NCBI GenBank assembly: GCA_022565395.1
Contig: JAIUMV010000003.1
Span: 124,001 to 188,000 of the forward strand
Direction: 5' to 3'
Length of the DNA stretch: 64,000 nt
DNA from: Marinobacter sp.
Lineage (GTDB): Bacteria > Pseudomonadota > Gammaproteobacteria > Pseudomonadales > Oleiphilaceae
Shown here: positions 44,912 to 53,870 of the stretch, one piece after another
Numbering within the stretch: the first letter of the stretch is position 1
Layout of the letters: the number at the start of each line of letters is the position of its first letter
The notes under the pieces: generated by a model
Told to the model about the DNA's origin: nothing
What the model saw: only the letters and a program-made list of their open reading frames with translations
Database searches by the model: none
Made by a program: the position numbers and the translations under genes

Positions 44912-45427
44912 TCAAGCTTCCGTTGAGTTCAGGTTATCCACGGTCTGGTACTCCGAGCGTTGGTTTGTCTGGCCTTTATGCAGCCGGTAGCTGGTCATTA
45001 CGGCACCGGTGTAGGCACAGATCCCCAATACGACCAGTAGCGGCTGGATAAACATCACCCACTGGGGGACCGGGTCTGACAGCATGATCAGCACACTGAA
45101 CAGCAGCCCCGGGGCCAGAACCAGAAACACCGTGCCTGCCACCAGAAACACAATCCACTCCCTGTGCCGGGTCATGTTAGGGTCCTGCAGTAATCCCAGC
45201 ATGAATTTCACCACCGCCAGCCCCGCCAGGATGCCCGCCGCCATGGCCAGATCGTAGCCGAGCAGCACCGCCTCCAGCCCCTGTGTCCAGGCCTTGAACA
45301 GGGCAACCACAGCAAAAGGCAGCAGGATGAATAGAATGTCGGCGTAGGTGCCGTGCAACAGCTTCATTTCCTGATTATCGTCAGCGGGTGCGTCATTGGC
45401 GCCAGCAACCGGTTCCGGCGTAGTCAT
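44912..45427 (-). CDS. Four-helix membrane protein of unknown function
   Basis: A 171-residue protein with a soluble acidic N-terminus (MTTPEPVAGANDAPADDNQE) and four predicted membrane helices. They fall roughly at 30-47, 53-75, 90-112 and 120-142, followed by a polar tail. I do not recognise a family. Its ATG overlaps the stop of the 1244-residue hybrid kinase by four bases, which points to a role with that kinase. Confidence 0.75.
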   Translation of the reverse strand: MTTPEPVAGANDAPADDNQEMKLLHGTYADILFILLPFAVVALFKAWTQGLEAVLLGYDLAMAAGILAGLAVVKFMLGLLQDPNMTRHREWIVFLVAGTVFLVLAPGLLFSVLIMLSDPVPQWVMFIQPLLVVLGICAYTGAVMTSYRLHKGQTNQRSEYQTVDNLNSTEA

Positions 45428-48400
45428 AGGCTTTCCTCGTGGTGGGATTCCAGGTGATCAATCAACGCGGCCAGTGCCTGGTCAACACCGCAAACCAGCC
45501 GCTCAATTTCGGTGGATATGGCGCCCCTGGCCAGGGCGTCTTCCAGTGCGCCTGCCGCGTCACACAGTGTGTCCGCAGCCAGTGAGGCCGCCATACCTTT
45601 GAGGGTGTGGGCCAGCCGGTGCGCTGTTTCACAGTCCTCGTTATCGAGGGCATCCAGCAGGCGGTCGGTCAAGTCATGCTGTTCCTGCCGGAACTGAACA
45701 AGCAGTTGCTCCAGCAACTGGCTGTTCCCCCCCAGCTGCGACAGCGCGCGCTCACGGTCCAGCGGTGCTTCCGAATGCTCTGATAGGGTGTCGACCGGTT
45801 TGTCGCCGTCAGACGTGGGCTCTGGCGCTGTGCCTGCTTGTGGGGCCGGGGTCTCGGTCTGCAGCAGCCATTTCAGCAGGGTGCGGTAGAGGGCGTCCTT
45901 ATCTACCGGTTTGGCGAGATAATCGTTCATACCCGCATCCAGGCATTTCTGGCGGTCGCCCTTCATCGCATTGGCGGTCATGGCAATGATGGGCAGGGAC
46001 TTCATCCCCAGCTGGTTGCGGATGCGTCGGGTTGCCTCGAAGCCATCCATCACCGGCATTTGGCAGTCCATTAGCACCGCATCCACCGGGTGCTTTGCCA
46101 ATTGCTTCAGCGCCTCTTCGCCGTTCTGGGCCACCCGGACCTTGATGTCCACGTCCCGCAGGAACTCACTGGCTATTTCCTGATTGAACGGGGTGTCTTC
46201 CACCAACAGAATCCGCTTGCCCGTGAGGTGGCTGAAGTCCACGGCCTCACTGTTCTGGTTGCGATGAGAGCTGCTGGGGCCTGTGTAGCCAAACAAGGCC
46301 TGTATGCCATCCAGCAGTACCGAGGGCGTGATGGGTTTGATCAGCGGGTGAAAGCCGCACTCTGTGGCCTCGTCGATCAGTTCGTCCTCATTGGGGAGTG
46401 CCAGCAGCATGACGGGGATTTCACCAAGGGCTGGGACCTGCCGTACGCCCATGGCGGCGTCCAGGGAGCGCATGGCGGCCAGATGGCGGTCAACAATCAC
46501 CAGATCATAGCTGGGGCTTTTCACTTCGCTCTTCAGCCGTTCGATCAGGCGGTAATCAGGCTGGATCACACTGGTTTGGCAGCCGAAGCTGGTGAGTATC
46601 TCCACCAGCGCCTCCTGGCCGGCATCCCGGTCATCCAGTAACAGCACCCGCAGCCCGTTGATCTGTTTGTTCTGATAGATATTCTTCTCACGGAAATCCG
46701 GTTGTAGCTCAAACCAGGCGGTAAAGTGGAATACACTGCCACGGCCAGGGGTGCTTTCCACCCAGACTTCCCCATCCATCATTTCCACCAGCTGTTTGCA
46801 GATGGACAGGCCAAGCCCGGTTCCCCCGTATTGGCGTGTGGTTGAGCCATCGGCCTGGGTAAAGGGTGAGAAGAGATCACTGAGTTTGTCAGCAGGTATG
46901 CCGATACCCGTATCGCTGACGGAGAACTGCAGGCAGCTGCGATTATCCAGCGTGCGGGTCTCATTGATACGGATCTGGATCTCGCCTTCCTCCGTGAATT
47001 TGATGGCGTTGTTGGTGAGGTTGATCAGTATCTGCCCCAGCCGCAAGGGGTCACCCCGCAGGGCAGTGGGTGTTTCCCGTGCGAGGCTGACGGACAGCTC
47101 CAGGTTCTTCTCAGCGGTCTTGTGGGACAGCATGTCCACCAGGTCATTGATCACTTCGTGGAGGCTGAACTCGGTGGTTTCCAGGTCCAGCTTGCCGGCT
47201 TCAATCTTCGAAAAATCCAGGATGTCGTTGATAATCCCCAGCAGGGCAGAGGATGCGTGGCTGATCTTCTCCACGTAGCCCCGCTGGCGCGGTGACAGAT
47301 CTGTGCGCAGGGCCAGATCGGCAAAACCGGTGATGGCGTTCATGGGGGTGCGGATTTCGTGGCTCATGTTGGCGAGGAAGTCACTCTTGGCCTGCGCCGA
47401 TGCCTGGGCAGCCTCCCGCTCCCGTTGTGCTTTTTCCTTGTCCTTGCGCTCGGTGATGTCGATCAGGGACCCTTCCAGATAGGCTGGGTTGCCGTTTTTA
47501 TCGAATACCACATGGGCCGAACTGCTGCCCCAGAACTGGCTGCCGTCCTGGCGCAGGCAAAGGGATTCCATGTCCACAACCCGTTTGCGTTCCATCAGTT
47601 GCTGCTCAAACCGGAATCGATCCTCCGGGTTGTGATAGCACTGATGGGCAACGTTGGTGACGGTGTCCACCAGTGCCTGGGGTGATTCGTAGCCAAAGGT
47701 GCGGGCGAGAGATGGGTTGGCACTGATGAAGCGACCATCGAGAGTGCACTGGAAAATGCCCTCGCTGGCGTTGTCGTAGAGTTGGCGGAAGCGTTGCAGG
47801 TGTTCCTGGGCCTGCTCACTGGCAGTTTGGGCCTCCTGCTTTGCGCGCAGCGCACGCTTGCGGGCCTGCTCAGTTTCTCGCTTCTGCATGTTGATACGGT
47901 CCGCCAGTGCCAGTCCCAGTAGCAACACGTTGCAGAAGGCGCCCACCTGAATACCGTTGACAACCACCGGGTGATAATCCGCCACCCCGAATACGTACAT
48001 GATATAGAGGGCCACACCGCTCATATAGGCGGACCAGGCCAGGGTGTAATAGCGTGCCAGGCGATTTCCCCGCCGCCAAAGGACAACCCCGATCAGGGCC
48101 AGCGTGAAGGAAAATGCCAGGGTGGCCCGGGTGGCGACAGCAATGGAGGTGCTGTAATCCGTCCAGGTGCTCATAAGGGCAAACCAGCCTGCCGTCAGTG
48201 CGAGGAAAAAGATGATCTTGTCGATAAAGGGCGCGCTGGTTCGGGTACGCAGGAAACTGCGGGAAAACAGCATCAGCCATACCCAGGTGGTGTTCATCAT
48301 GATGGGCAGTGCGCGGTCGTACCACACCGGGTCACGGGCGATCTGAAACAGCCAGGGCAGTCCATCCAGCGCCGCCTGAGTCAGGACGAACGAAAATATC

Positions 48401-49158
48401 CCCGCCACGTAGTACAGGTAGGCCCGGTCACGGATAGAAAAGAAAATAAACAGGTTGTACAGCGCCATGATCAGCATGACACCGTAGTAGGAGCCAGAAA
48501 TCAGTCCCCAGGCCATCAATTGCTGGCCCAGCTTGCCATCGGCCAGCAGGTCAAAGCCAATCAGCTTGGAGCTTTGGGTCTCCACCCGGATAAACACTTC
48601 AACTGGCTCGCCCGCTGTTGTGGTTAGCCGGAAAATCGGGCGGGTAATGGGCAGGGCATTATTGGCGACGGGCCGATCATCACCCAGCGCCAGCTGGGTG
48701 ACCTTGCCGTGGTGGTCGCGAAGGTAAACATCCACCTGATCCAACAGGGCATAATCGGCCATGACCCACCATTGCCGGGTAGCCCCGGGCAGGCTGGATT
48801 GATACAGCAGGTCAAACCGGAGCCAGTAGACGGCATCCGTGAAGCCAAAATTGGCGCGATCAGAGGTGATGCGGAACAGCCGGTCGTCAGCCTCGCCCGC
48901 CAGTATGCTATCAACAGACAGAGCGCCGTCGCGGTCCTCGATAAAACTGATGTTCTTACTGAGGACGACCCTGTCCGTTTGGTCCACCACCCGCACAACG
49001 GGCACGTTGGCCAACGCCTGGCCAGCCATCAAGAGCAGCCACAGGTAGAGCAGAATACGGCAGCAGGGCCCCGGACGGAGCGCCTTGATCACGGTCACTG
49101 CTGGTGTCACATCAATCCTTCGAACTGGGGTCAGGGCAGCGTTCACGATTAGTGTCAT
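45424..49158 (-). CDS. Hybrid sensor histidine kinase, 7TMR-DISM-PAS-HK-REC-REC-Hpt
   Basis: A 1244-residue phosphorelay kinase. After an exported segment, a 7TMR-DISMED2 domain (about 50-195) and seven helices (about 205-420) form the sensor. A coiled coil and a PAS domain follow (about 465-590). HisKA has NMSHEIRTPMNAITG and HATPase spans about 725-840 with the DTGIGIP and GTGLGLSI boxes. A first receiver-like domain (865-985) is divergent. The second receiver (1005-1120) has DAVLMDCQMPVMDG. The C-terminal Hpt domain has AHRLAHTLKGMAA. It is coupled to the four-helix membrane protein. The signal and the final response regulator are unknown. Confidence 0.93.
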   Translation of the reverse strand: MTLIVNAALTPVRRIDVTPAVTVIKALRPGPCCRILLYLWLLLMAGQALANVPVVRVVDQTDRVVLSKNISFIEDRDGALSVDSILAGEADDRLFRITSDRANFGFTDAVYWLRFDLLYQSSLPGATRQWWVMADYALLDQVDVYLRDHHGKVTQLALGDDRPVANNALPITRPIFRLTTTAGEPVEVFIRVETQSSKLIGFDLLADGKLGQQLMAWGLISGSYYGVMLIMALYNLFIFFSIRDRAYLYYVAGIFSFVLTQAALDGLPWLFQIARDPVWYDRALPIMMNTTWVWLMLFSRSFLRTRTSAPFIDKIIFFLALTAGWFALMSTWTDYSTSIAVATRATLAFSFTLALIGVVLWRRGNRLARYYTLAWSAYMSGVALYIMYVFGVADYHPVVVNGIQVGAFCNVLLLGLALADRINMQKRETEQARKRALRAKQEAQTASEQAQEHLQRFRQLYDNASEGIFQCTLDGRFISANPSLARTFGYESPQALVDTVTNVAHQCYHNPEDRFRFEQQLMERKRVVDMESLCLRQDGSQFWGSSSAHVVFDKNGNPAYLEGSLIDITERKDKEKAQREREAAQASAQAKSDFLANMSHEIRTPMNAITGFADLALRTDLSPRQRGYVEKISHASSALLGIINDILDFSKIEAGKLDLETTEFSLHEVINDLVDMLSHKTAEKNLELSVSLARETPTALRGDPLRLGQILINLTNNAIKFTEEGEIQIRINETRTLDNRSCLQFSVSDTGIGIPADKLSDLFSPFTQADGSTTRQYGGTGLGLSICKQLVEMMDGEVWVESTPGRGSVFHFTAWFELQPDFREKNIYQNKQINGLRVLLLDDRDAGQEALVEILTSFGCQTSVIQPDYRLIERLKSEVKSPSYDLVIVDRHLAAMRSLDAAMGVRQVPALGEIPVMLLALPNEDELIDEATECGFHPLIKPITPSVLLDGIQALFGYTGPSSSHRNQNSEAVDFSHLTGKRILLVEDTPFNQEIASEFLRDVDIKVRVAQNGEEALKQLAKHPVDAVLMDCQMPVMDGFEATRRIRNQLGMKSLPIIAMTANAMKGDRQKCLDAGMNDYLAKPVDKDALYRTLLKWLLQTETPAPQAGTAPEPTSDGDKPVDTLSEHSEAPLDRERALSQLGGNSQLLEQLLVQFRQEQHDLTDRLLDALDNEDCETAHRLAHTLKGMAASLAADTLCDAAGALEDALARGAISTEIERLVCGVDQALAALIDHLESHHEESL

Positions 49159-49310
49159 GTCGCCGGTTATTGTTAGGGAGCCACTGAATAGTCCCGGGTC
49201 GGAGTGACAGCCTGCACTCCTGACCTGAGTATAGACGAGGGGGCTAAAAGGACAGTGTAAGGAGTTGTTGCTTTGTGCGGGAGGGATGTAACGGGGCGAG
49301 CGGCTGGGCG

Positions 49311-49805
49311 TTAACTGGCAACGGCCGTTGCGTAATGGCGAGGATCCGTCAGTTCGAGCTTGCGACCGTTGAAACGGTTGAACAGGGCTCGGTGTCGCTG
49401 CAGCCCATACTCATCATCTCTGCTGGAATAGGTTGTTACCCAGGCAATCAGGTTCGCCAGATTGGCATCCTGCTCCTCTGGTGAATTGAATTTCTCTGGC
49501 TCCCATGGCCTGCGGCGGCAGTGCTCGACACAGATCGCAACACCTGGATTTAGAAAGATCAGCATGTCGCAATCCGTCAGCAGCGGTTCGATGATGTCTG
49601 CGTAACAGCCTTCAATGATCCAGTCGCTGTGACGGGCAATAAACTGCCGGGCAGCGGCAACGCTGTCATCCAGAGGGCGCCGTTCAGCGCCCCCTTGGAA
49701 CGCCACCTCATCCAGTGACAGCCGGCCTGCGGTTTGCTTGCCAATCAGTTGTCTGGCCAGGCTGCTTTTGCCAGCGCCAGCATTGCCAAGAAGGATGACT
49801 TTCAT
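49311..49805 (-). CDS. P-loop kinase-like protein (adenylate kinase/topology-modulation type)
   Basis: A 164-residue P-loop NTPase. Walker A is GNAGAGKSSL at residues 7-16. Further parts resemble small nucleotide or shikimate kinases of the 'DNA topology modulation protein' type: SLDEVAF after the first strand, the SDWIIEGCYADII segment, CDMLIFLNPGVAICVEHCRRR and a C-terminal helix. The substrate is not known. It follows 50 bases after the unknown gene at 49856-50383, probably in the same transcript. Confidence 0.75.
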   Translation of the reverse strand: MKVILLGNAGAGKSSLARQLIGKQTAGRLSLDEVAFQGGAERRPLDDSVAAARQFIARHSDWIIEGCYADIIEPLLTDCDMLIFLNPGVAICVEHCRRRPWEPEKFNSPEEQDANLANLIAWVTTYSSRDDEYGLQRHRALFNRFNGRKLELTDPRHYATAVAS

Positions 49806-49855
49806 GCTTGTTCCATCGTTATCAATGAGATCAGGCTATCGTGGTTCTTTTGCCG

Positions 49856-50383
49856 TCAATCAAAGTACTCGGGGTAATGCTGCGGACAAATACAGTTCTT
49901 CGTATTGACCGGCGGGTCTATGCGTTCAAGGTCACAGTGCGCCAGCGCTGTTTCCAGCACTTCGGCCGCCGCCACACAGGCTTCAGTGACGTAATACCCG
50001 TCATGAATCGACAATCTTACGGTCTCACCGTTACACCAGATAAAGACCTTGTGCCCCCAGACAACACTGTGGCCCGGTTGTTGAAGCCAGCGGGTACCCG
50101 GTATGAGTGAAGGAAACCTCATGAATACATCACCAGGGTAGGATACGCCTGGTTCGGGTTGTGGTGGTGCTGCATCAAACCGAACCAGCGATATGCCGAG
50201 GGAGGTCAGAAACGCCTGTAACTGCTCAATATTGTCATAACGAAACACAACATCCAGCGAGTCCCCATCATTGGCGTGGCCGCCGTATGCCCGGAAAACC
50301 CGGAACAGGGACAGTCGGCGTGCCCAGTTGCGCAGGGTTTCTTCAGAGTGAGACTGAAACAGGTATGACGTCCAACGGTCCAT
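49856..50383 (-). CDS. Uncharacterised protein
   Basis: A 175-residue soluble protein, mostly Trp- and Tyr-rich with no clear signal peptide or membrane span: it opens MDRWTSYLFQSHSEETLRNW. Three Cys lie near the C-terminus (CDLE, then NTKNCICPQHYPEYFD). I do not recognise a family. ATG 50383 has GGAAGG upstream, and this site overlaps the T-tract of the htpX terminator; the earlier in-frame start at 50419 would lie inside that hairpin. Read-through from htpX is the simplest source of transcript. Confidence 0.7.
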   Translation of the reverse strand: MDRWTSYLFQSHSEETLRNWARRLSLFRVFRAYGGHANDGDSLDVVFRYDNIEQLQAFLTSLGISLVRFDAAPPQPEPGVSYPGDVFMRFPSLIPGTRWLQQPGHSVVWGHKVFIWCNGETVRLSIHDGYYVTEACVAAAEVLETALAHCDLERIDPPVNTKNCICPQHYPEYFD

Positions 50384-50393
50384 GGGGCCTTCC

Positions 50394-50424
50394 AAATAAA
50401 AAAGGATGCCAGCCGGCATCCTTT
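50394..50424 (-). terminator. Intrinsic terminator of htpX
   Basis: On the minus strand AAAGGATGCC-GGCT-GGCATCCTTT is followed by TTTATTT. The arms are 50415-50424 and 50401-50410. It is a perfect 10-base stem with a 4-base loop, 21 bases after the htpX stop. Confidence 0.92.
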
Positions 50425-50445
50425 GTTGTTCACTAACTCAGCCGA

Positions 50446-51327
50446 TTAACGCCCCATGTTCTGCAGTGCCGCGATACGGTCATCCAGGGGCGGGTGGGTC
50501 ATGAACAGAGCGGCCAGGCCTTCACGGGCGCCACGGTTGATGCCGAAGGCTTGCAGGGTGTCCGGCATCTGATCGGGCACTTCGCTTTCTGCTTTCAGGC
50601 GTTGCAAGGCGCTGATCATGGCGCCGGTCCCTGCCAGTTGGGCGCCTGCGATATCGGCCCGGAATTCCCGGCGGCGGCTGAACCAGAACACGATAGTGCT
50701 GGCCAGAATGCCCAGAACCACCTGTGCCACCATACTCACCAGAAAGAAGGCGATGCCGTGGCCGTTGTTATTCTTGAATACCACTCTGTCCACGACGGAG
50801 CCAATGACCCGGGATGCGAAAATGACAAAGGTATTTACCACGCCCTGAATCAGGGTCAGGGTCACCATGTCGCCGTTGGCGACGTGGCCAATCTCATGGC
50901 CCAGTACGGCGCGGATTTCGTCCTTGTTAAAGCGCGTCAGCAGACCCTCACTGACCGCTACCAGGGCGTTGTTCTTATTCCAGCCGGTGGCAAAGGCGTT
51001 GGATTGCTGGGCCGGGAAGATCGCAACTTCCGGCATGCCAATACCTGCTTGCTTGGACATTGCCCGCACTTCATCAAACAGCCAGCGCTCCGCCGGGGTG
51101 CGCGGGTCAGTGATGACTTTGGCGCGGGTGCTCCATTTGGCCATGGGCTTGGAGATCATCAGGGATACAAACGCCCCTGCGAAACCAAACACCGCCGCAA
51201 ACACCAGCAGGCTGCCGTAGTCGATGCCTTGCGCTGTCAGGTAGCTGCCAACACCCAGTAACTGCAGAGTAATACTGGCAACGAAGATCACAGCCAGGTT
51301 AGTGCCGATAAAAAGCAAAATTCTCAT
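50446..51327 (-). CDS. htpX: Membrane zinc metalloprotease HtpX
   Basis: Heat-shock M48 protease that degrades damaged inner-membrane proteins. The 293 residues have four hydrophobic segments (about 4-24, 33-55, 155-175, 190-215) and the zinc motif HEIGH in [16 protein letters not shown], with a third ligand expected in [12 protein letters not shown]. It ends with the usual [10 protein letters not shown] and [15 protein letters not shown] segments. A sigma-32 promoter lies upstream. Confidence 0.97.
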   Translation of the reverse strand: MRILLFIGTNLAVIFVASITLQLLGVGSYLTAQGIDYGSLLVFAAVFGFAGAFVSLMISKPMAKWSTRAKVITDPRTPAERWLFDEVRAMSKQAGIGMPEVAIFPAQQSNAFATGWNKNNALVAVSEGLLTRFNKDEIRAVLGHEIGHVANGDMVTLTLIQGVVNTFVIFASRVIGSVVDRVVFKNNNGHGIAFFLVSMVAQVVLGILASTIVFWFSRRREFRADIAGAQLAGTGAMISALQRLKAESEVPDQMPDTLQAFGINRGAREGLAALFMTHPPLDDRIAALQNMGR

Positions 51328-51364
51328 AGCATTATCCCGTTGGTAAACATCAGGTTGTGATTAT

Positions 51365-51392
51365 AGATGGGGTCAGGGGCAACAAGTTCAAG
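51365..51392 (-). promoter_or_regulatory. Sigma-32 (RpoH) promoter of htpX
   Basis: On the minus strand CTTGAAC (51392-51386), 13 bases, then CCCCATCT (51372-51365). This is nearly identical to the RpoH consensus. It lies about 40 bases upstream of the htpX ATG. Confidence 0.9.
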
Positions 51393-51475
51393 CAGATTAC
51401 AACGAATTAAGGGCGGTGTCTGCTGTAGTCGCCCATCTGGCTTTCAGTATACCGAAGCCGGATGGCAACCCGGTA

Positions 51476-51940
51476 TCAGTGCAGGGCCGGTAACAGGCTG
51501 CCAGGGAACAGGGTGGCCTGCACCACACGGCTGAGCTGGGAGGAGGTGCCGGTCCGCAGGGTCTGGCGTAGCAGATGGATGTGAGTGGCCAGGTCGGCCA
51601 GCACGGGTTCCGGGATGCCGGCGGGTGGCGGCTCTACCGGCACCAGCCGGGTGTCGGCGGGGGCGCTGAGACGGACGAAGGCGGCCTGGGTGAGTACTGC
51701 CTGATCCAGAGCTTCCTGACGGATCGTGTCCACGTAGCGCAGCATGCCTTCTTCCGCCAGCCACAGCATGGCACCGAAGCAGGCGGCGTGACGCTTGCTG
51801 TGGAGACCGAACTCGTCCGGCTCATCCGGGCCGGAGATATCCTCCACGAACAGGTTGATACGTCGTGGAAAAGCGTTGTAGAGATTGACCAGGATAAGGG
51901 CCGTGTCCCGGTAGAAGTCCTCGATATGAATATCGGCCAT
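51476..51940 (-). CDS. Uncharacterised protein downstream of alaA
   Basis: A 154-residue, probably soluble helical protein beginning MADIHIEDFYRDTALILVNL. A conserved-looking acidic patch (VEDISGPDEPDEFGLHSKRH) precedes a hydrophobic helix (AACFGAMLWLAEEGML). The last third is helical with a Pro-rich linker (PVEPPPAGIPEP). I do not recognise the family. The frame is open back to 52210, but that part is antisense-like low-complexity sequence inside alaA. The ATG at 51940 lies seven bases after the alaA stop, so the two are probably co-transcribed. Confidence 0.75.
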   Translation of the reverse strand: MADIHIEDFYRDTALILVNLYNAFPRRINLFVEDISGPDEPDEFGLHSKRHAACFGAMLWLAEEGMLRYVDTIRQEALDQAVLTQAAFVRLSAPADTRLVPVEPPPAGIPEPVLADLATHIHLLRQTLRTGTSSQLSRVVQATLFPGSLLPALH

Positions 51941-51947
51941 GGTCAAC

Positions 51948-53162
51948 TTACTGCTGATACTTGGACAGGAAGCGGCCCAACCGGCCGATGGCGTCTTCCA
52001 GGGTATCGACCCGTGGCAGAAACACCACCCGCAAGTGTTGCTTGTCCTCAACATTGAAGGCAGACCCCTGCACCAGCAGGATGCGTTCCTGCAGCAGCAG
52101 GTCCAGCACCAGGCGCTCGTCATTCTGGATGGGGTAACGCTTGGGATCCAGGTGAGGGAAGAGGTACAGGGCGCCTTTGGGCTTGACGCAGCTGACGCCG
52201 GGGATGTCATTCAGCATCTGCCAGGCAACATTGCGTTGTTCGTACAGGCGGCCACCAGGTGCTACCAGATCATTGATGGACTGGTAGCCGCCCAGGGCGG
52301 TCTGGATAGCCAGCTGCGCGGGCACGTTGGCACACAAGCGCATGGAGGCAAGCATTTCGATGCCTTCGATCAGGTCGCGGGCGCGGTGTTTGGCACCGCT
52401 GATAATCATCCAGCCGGAACGGTAGCCCGCAGCCCGGTAGTTCTTGGAGAGACCGTTATAGGTCATGAACAGTACGTCATCCGCCAGTGACGCGGTGGAT
52501 ATATGCTCCACGCCGTCATAGAGAATCTTGTCGTAGATCTCATCAGACAGCACCACCAGATTGTGCTGACGGGCCAGTTCGACGATCTGCTCCAGCAGCT
52601 CACGGGGATACACCGCCCCGGTGGGGTTGTTGGGGTTGATCAGCACGATGGCTCTGGTACGTGAGGTGAGTTTGGACTTGATGTCATCCAGGTCGGGAAA
52701 CCAGTCCTGCTGTTCATCGCAGCGGTAATGCACAGGCTTACCGCTGGACAAGGTGACCGCTGCGGTCCACAGAGGGTAATCGGGCGCCGGGATGAGCACC
52801 TCGTCGCCGGTGTTCAGCAGCGCCTGCATGGACATGACAATCAGCTCACTGACGCCATTGCCCAAATAAATGTCGTCAATGTCCACCTTGTCGATGCCGC
52901 GCTGCTGGCAGTAGTGCATCACCGCCTTGCGGGCAGAGAACAGGCCCTTGGATTCCACGTAGCCCTGAGCGGACGCCATGTTGTAGATAACGTCCTGCTG
53001 GATTTCTTCGGGCACGTCCAGTTCGAAGGCCGCCGGGTTGCCAATATTGAGCTTCAGAACCCGATGGCCCTCTTCCTCAAGACGACGGGCCTCACGCAGG
53101 ACAACGCCACGAATTTCGTAACACACGTTGTCGAGTTTGGCGGACTTCTTGTAGCTCTGCAT
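51948..53162 (-). CDS. alaA: Alanine-synthesising aminotransferase AlaA
   Basis: PLP-dependent glutamate-pyruvate aminotransferase making alanine. The 404 residues match the E. coli AlaA pattern almost throughout: NVCYEIRGVVLREARRLEEE, KLNIGNPAAF, GNGVSELIVMSMQALL, INPNNPTGAVYPRELLEQIV, and the PLP lysine in NGLSKNYRAAGYRSGWM. It ends in LGRFLSKYQQ. It is divergent from the glutathione peroxidase gene and probably co-transcribed with the small protein downstream. Confidence 0.95.
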   Translation of the reverse strand: MQSYKKSAKLDNVCYEIRGVVLREARRLEEEGHRVLKLNIGNPAAFELDVPEEIQQDVIYNMASAQGYVESKGLFSARKAVMHYCQQRGIDKVDIDDIYLGNGVSELIVMSMQALLNTGDEVLIPAPDYPLWTAAVTLSSGKPVHYRCDEQQDWFPDLDDIKSKLTSRTRAIVLINPNNPTGAVYPRELLEQIVELARQHNLVVLSDEIYDKILYDGVEHISTASLADDVLFMTYNGLSKNYRAAGYRSGWMIISGAKHRARDLIEGIEMLASMRLCANVPAQLAIQTALGGYQSINDLVAPGGRLYEQRNVAWQMLNDIPGVSCVKPKGALYLFPHLDPKRYPIQNDERLVLDLLLQERILLVQGSAFNVEDKQHLRVVFLPRVDTLEDAIGRLGRFLSKYQQ

Positions 53163-53298
53163 AAAAAGCGGTATCCCGGCTGCGATGGTGACTAAAACAC
53201 TATTCTAACCAAGTGCCATGCCATAACAATAGGGCATAACCCCTGTAATTGTGATCAATTATGGCATTGGGGCATAAATGACTGCCCGCTAATCAATA

Positions 53299-53328
53299 TT
53301 GACAAATTGAATTGTGCGCAATTAATAT
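53299..53328 (+). promoter_or_regulatory. Promoter with candidate OhrR operator upstream of the peroxidase
   Basis: TTGACA (53299-53304) and TAATAT (53323-53328) are spaced by 18 bases. Between them lies the dyad AATTG-TGCG-CAATT (53310-53323), which would block RNA polymerase if bound. AT-rich dyads of this type are typical MarR/OhrR sites, and the second gene of the operon encodes such a regulator. Autorepression is inferred. Confidence 0.6.
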
Positions 53329-53383
53329 GGTGAGTCGACCCCAGTAGTTCCCAAAACCATGCGCGACGAGAAGGGTAATGGCT

Positions 53384-53869
53384 ATGAGTACAAACAGCAT
53401 TTACGACATTGAAGTGAAGGACATCAAAGGCAATGTAAGCACGCTGGCGCCATTTCGTGGCAAGGCTTTGTTGATCGTGAATACGGCAAGCAAGTGCGGC
53501 TTTACACCCCAGTTTGAGGGTTTGCAGGCATTGCATCAGGAGCTGGGGGGCAAAGGTTTCGAGGTGTTGGGTTTTCCCTGTAACCAGTTCCTGAGTCAGG
53601 ACCCGGCGGACAATGACAAGATCAGTGAGTTCTGTAGCCTGAATTACGGTGTGAGCTTCCCCATGTTCGCCAAGATTGAGGTCAACGGGCCGGGCACGCA
53701 CCCGTTGTTCAAATACCTGAAGTCTGAAGCCAAAGGTATGCTGGGGTCGGAAAAGGTGAAGTGGAACTTTACCAAGTTCCTGGTCAACAAAGACGGCAAA
53801 GTGCTGCGTCGTTACGCCCCCACTGCCAAACCGGAAGAAATCCGTAAAGACATTGAGGAGCTGCTCTAA
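53384..53869 (+). CDS. Glutathione peroxidase family thiol peroxidase
   Basis: Reduces organic and hydrogen peroxides. The 161 residues have the peroxidatic Cys38 in NTASKCGFTPQFEGLQ, a second Cys in GFPCNQF (which also carries the catalytic Gln), and Trp in KWNFTKFLV. A Cys in FPCNQF is typical of thioredoxin-using members, so the reductant may be thioredoxin. ATG 53384 is eight bases after AAGGG; ATG 53378 is too close. It is followed after one base by an OhrR-like gene. Confidence 0.92.
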   Translation: MSTNSIYDIEVKDIKGNVSTLAPFRGKALLIVNTASKCGFTPQFEGLQALHQELGGKGFEVLGFPCNQFLSQDPADNDKISEFCSLNYGVSFPMFAKIEVNGPGTHPLFKYLKSEAKGMLGSEKVKWNFTKFLVNKDGKVLRRYAPTAKPEEIRKDIEELL

Positions 53870-53870
53870 G

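Noticed and set aside
49275-49484. 69-codon plus-strand frame over the kinase-like gene
   Set aside because: It overlaps the 3' end of the P-loop gene in antisense and shows no coding features.
51941-52210. N-terminal extension of the gene downstream of alaA
   Set aside because: The extra 90 residues are Ser-, Cys- and Trp-rich and lie inside alaA in another frame. The ATG at 51940 gives a sensible protein.
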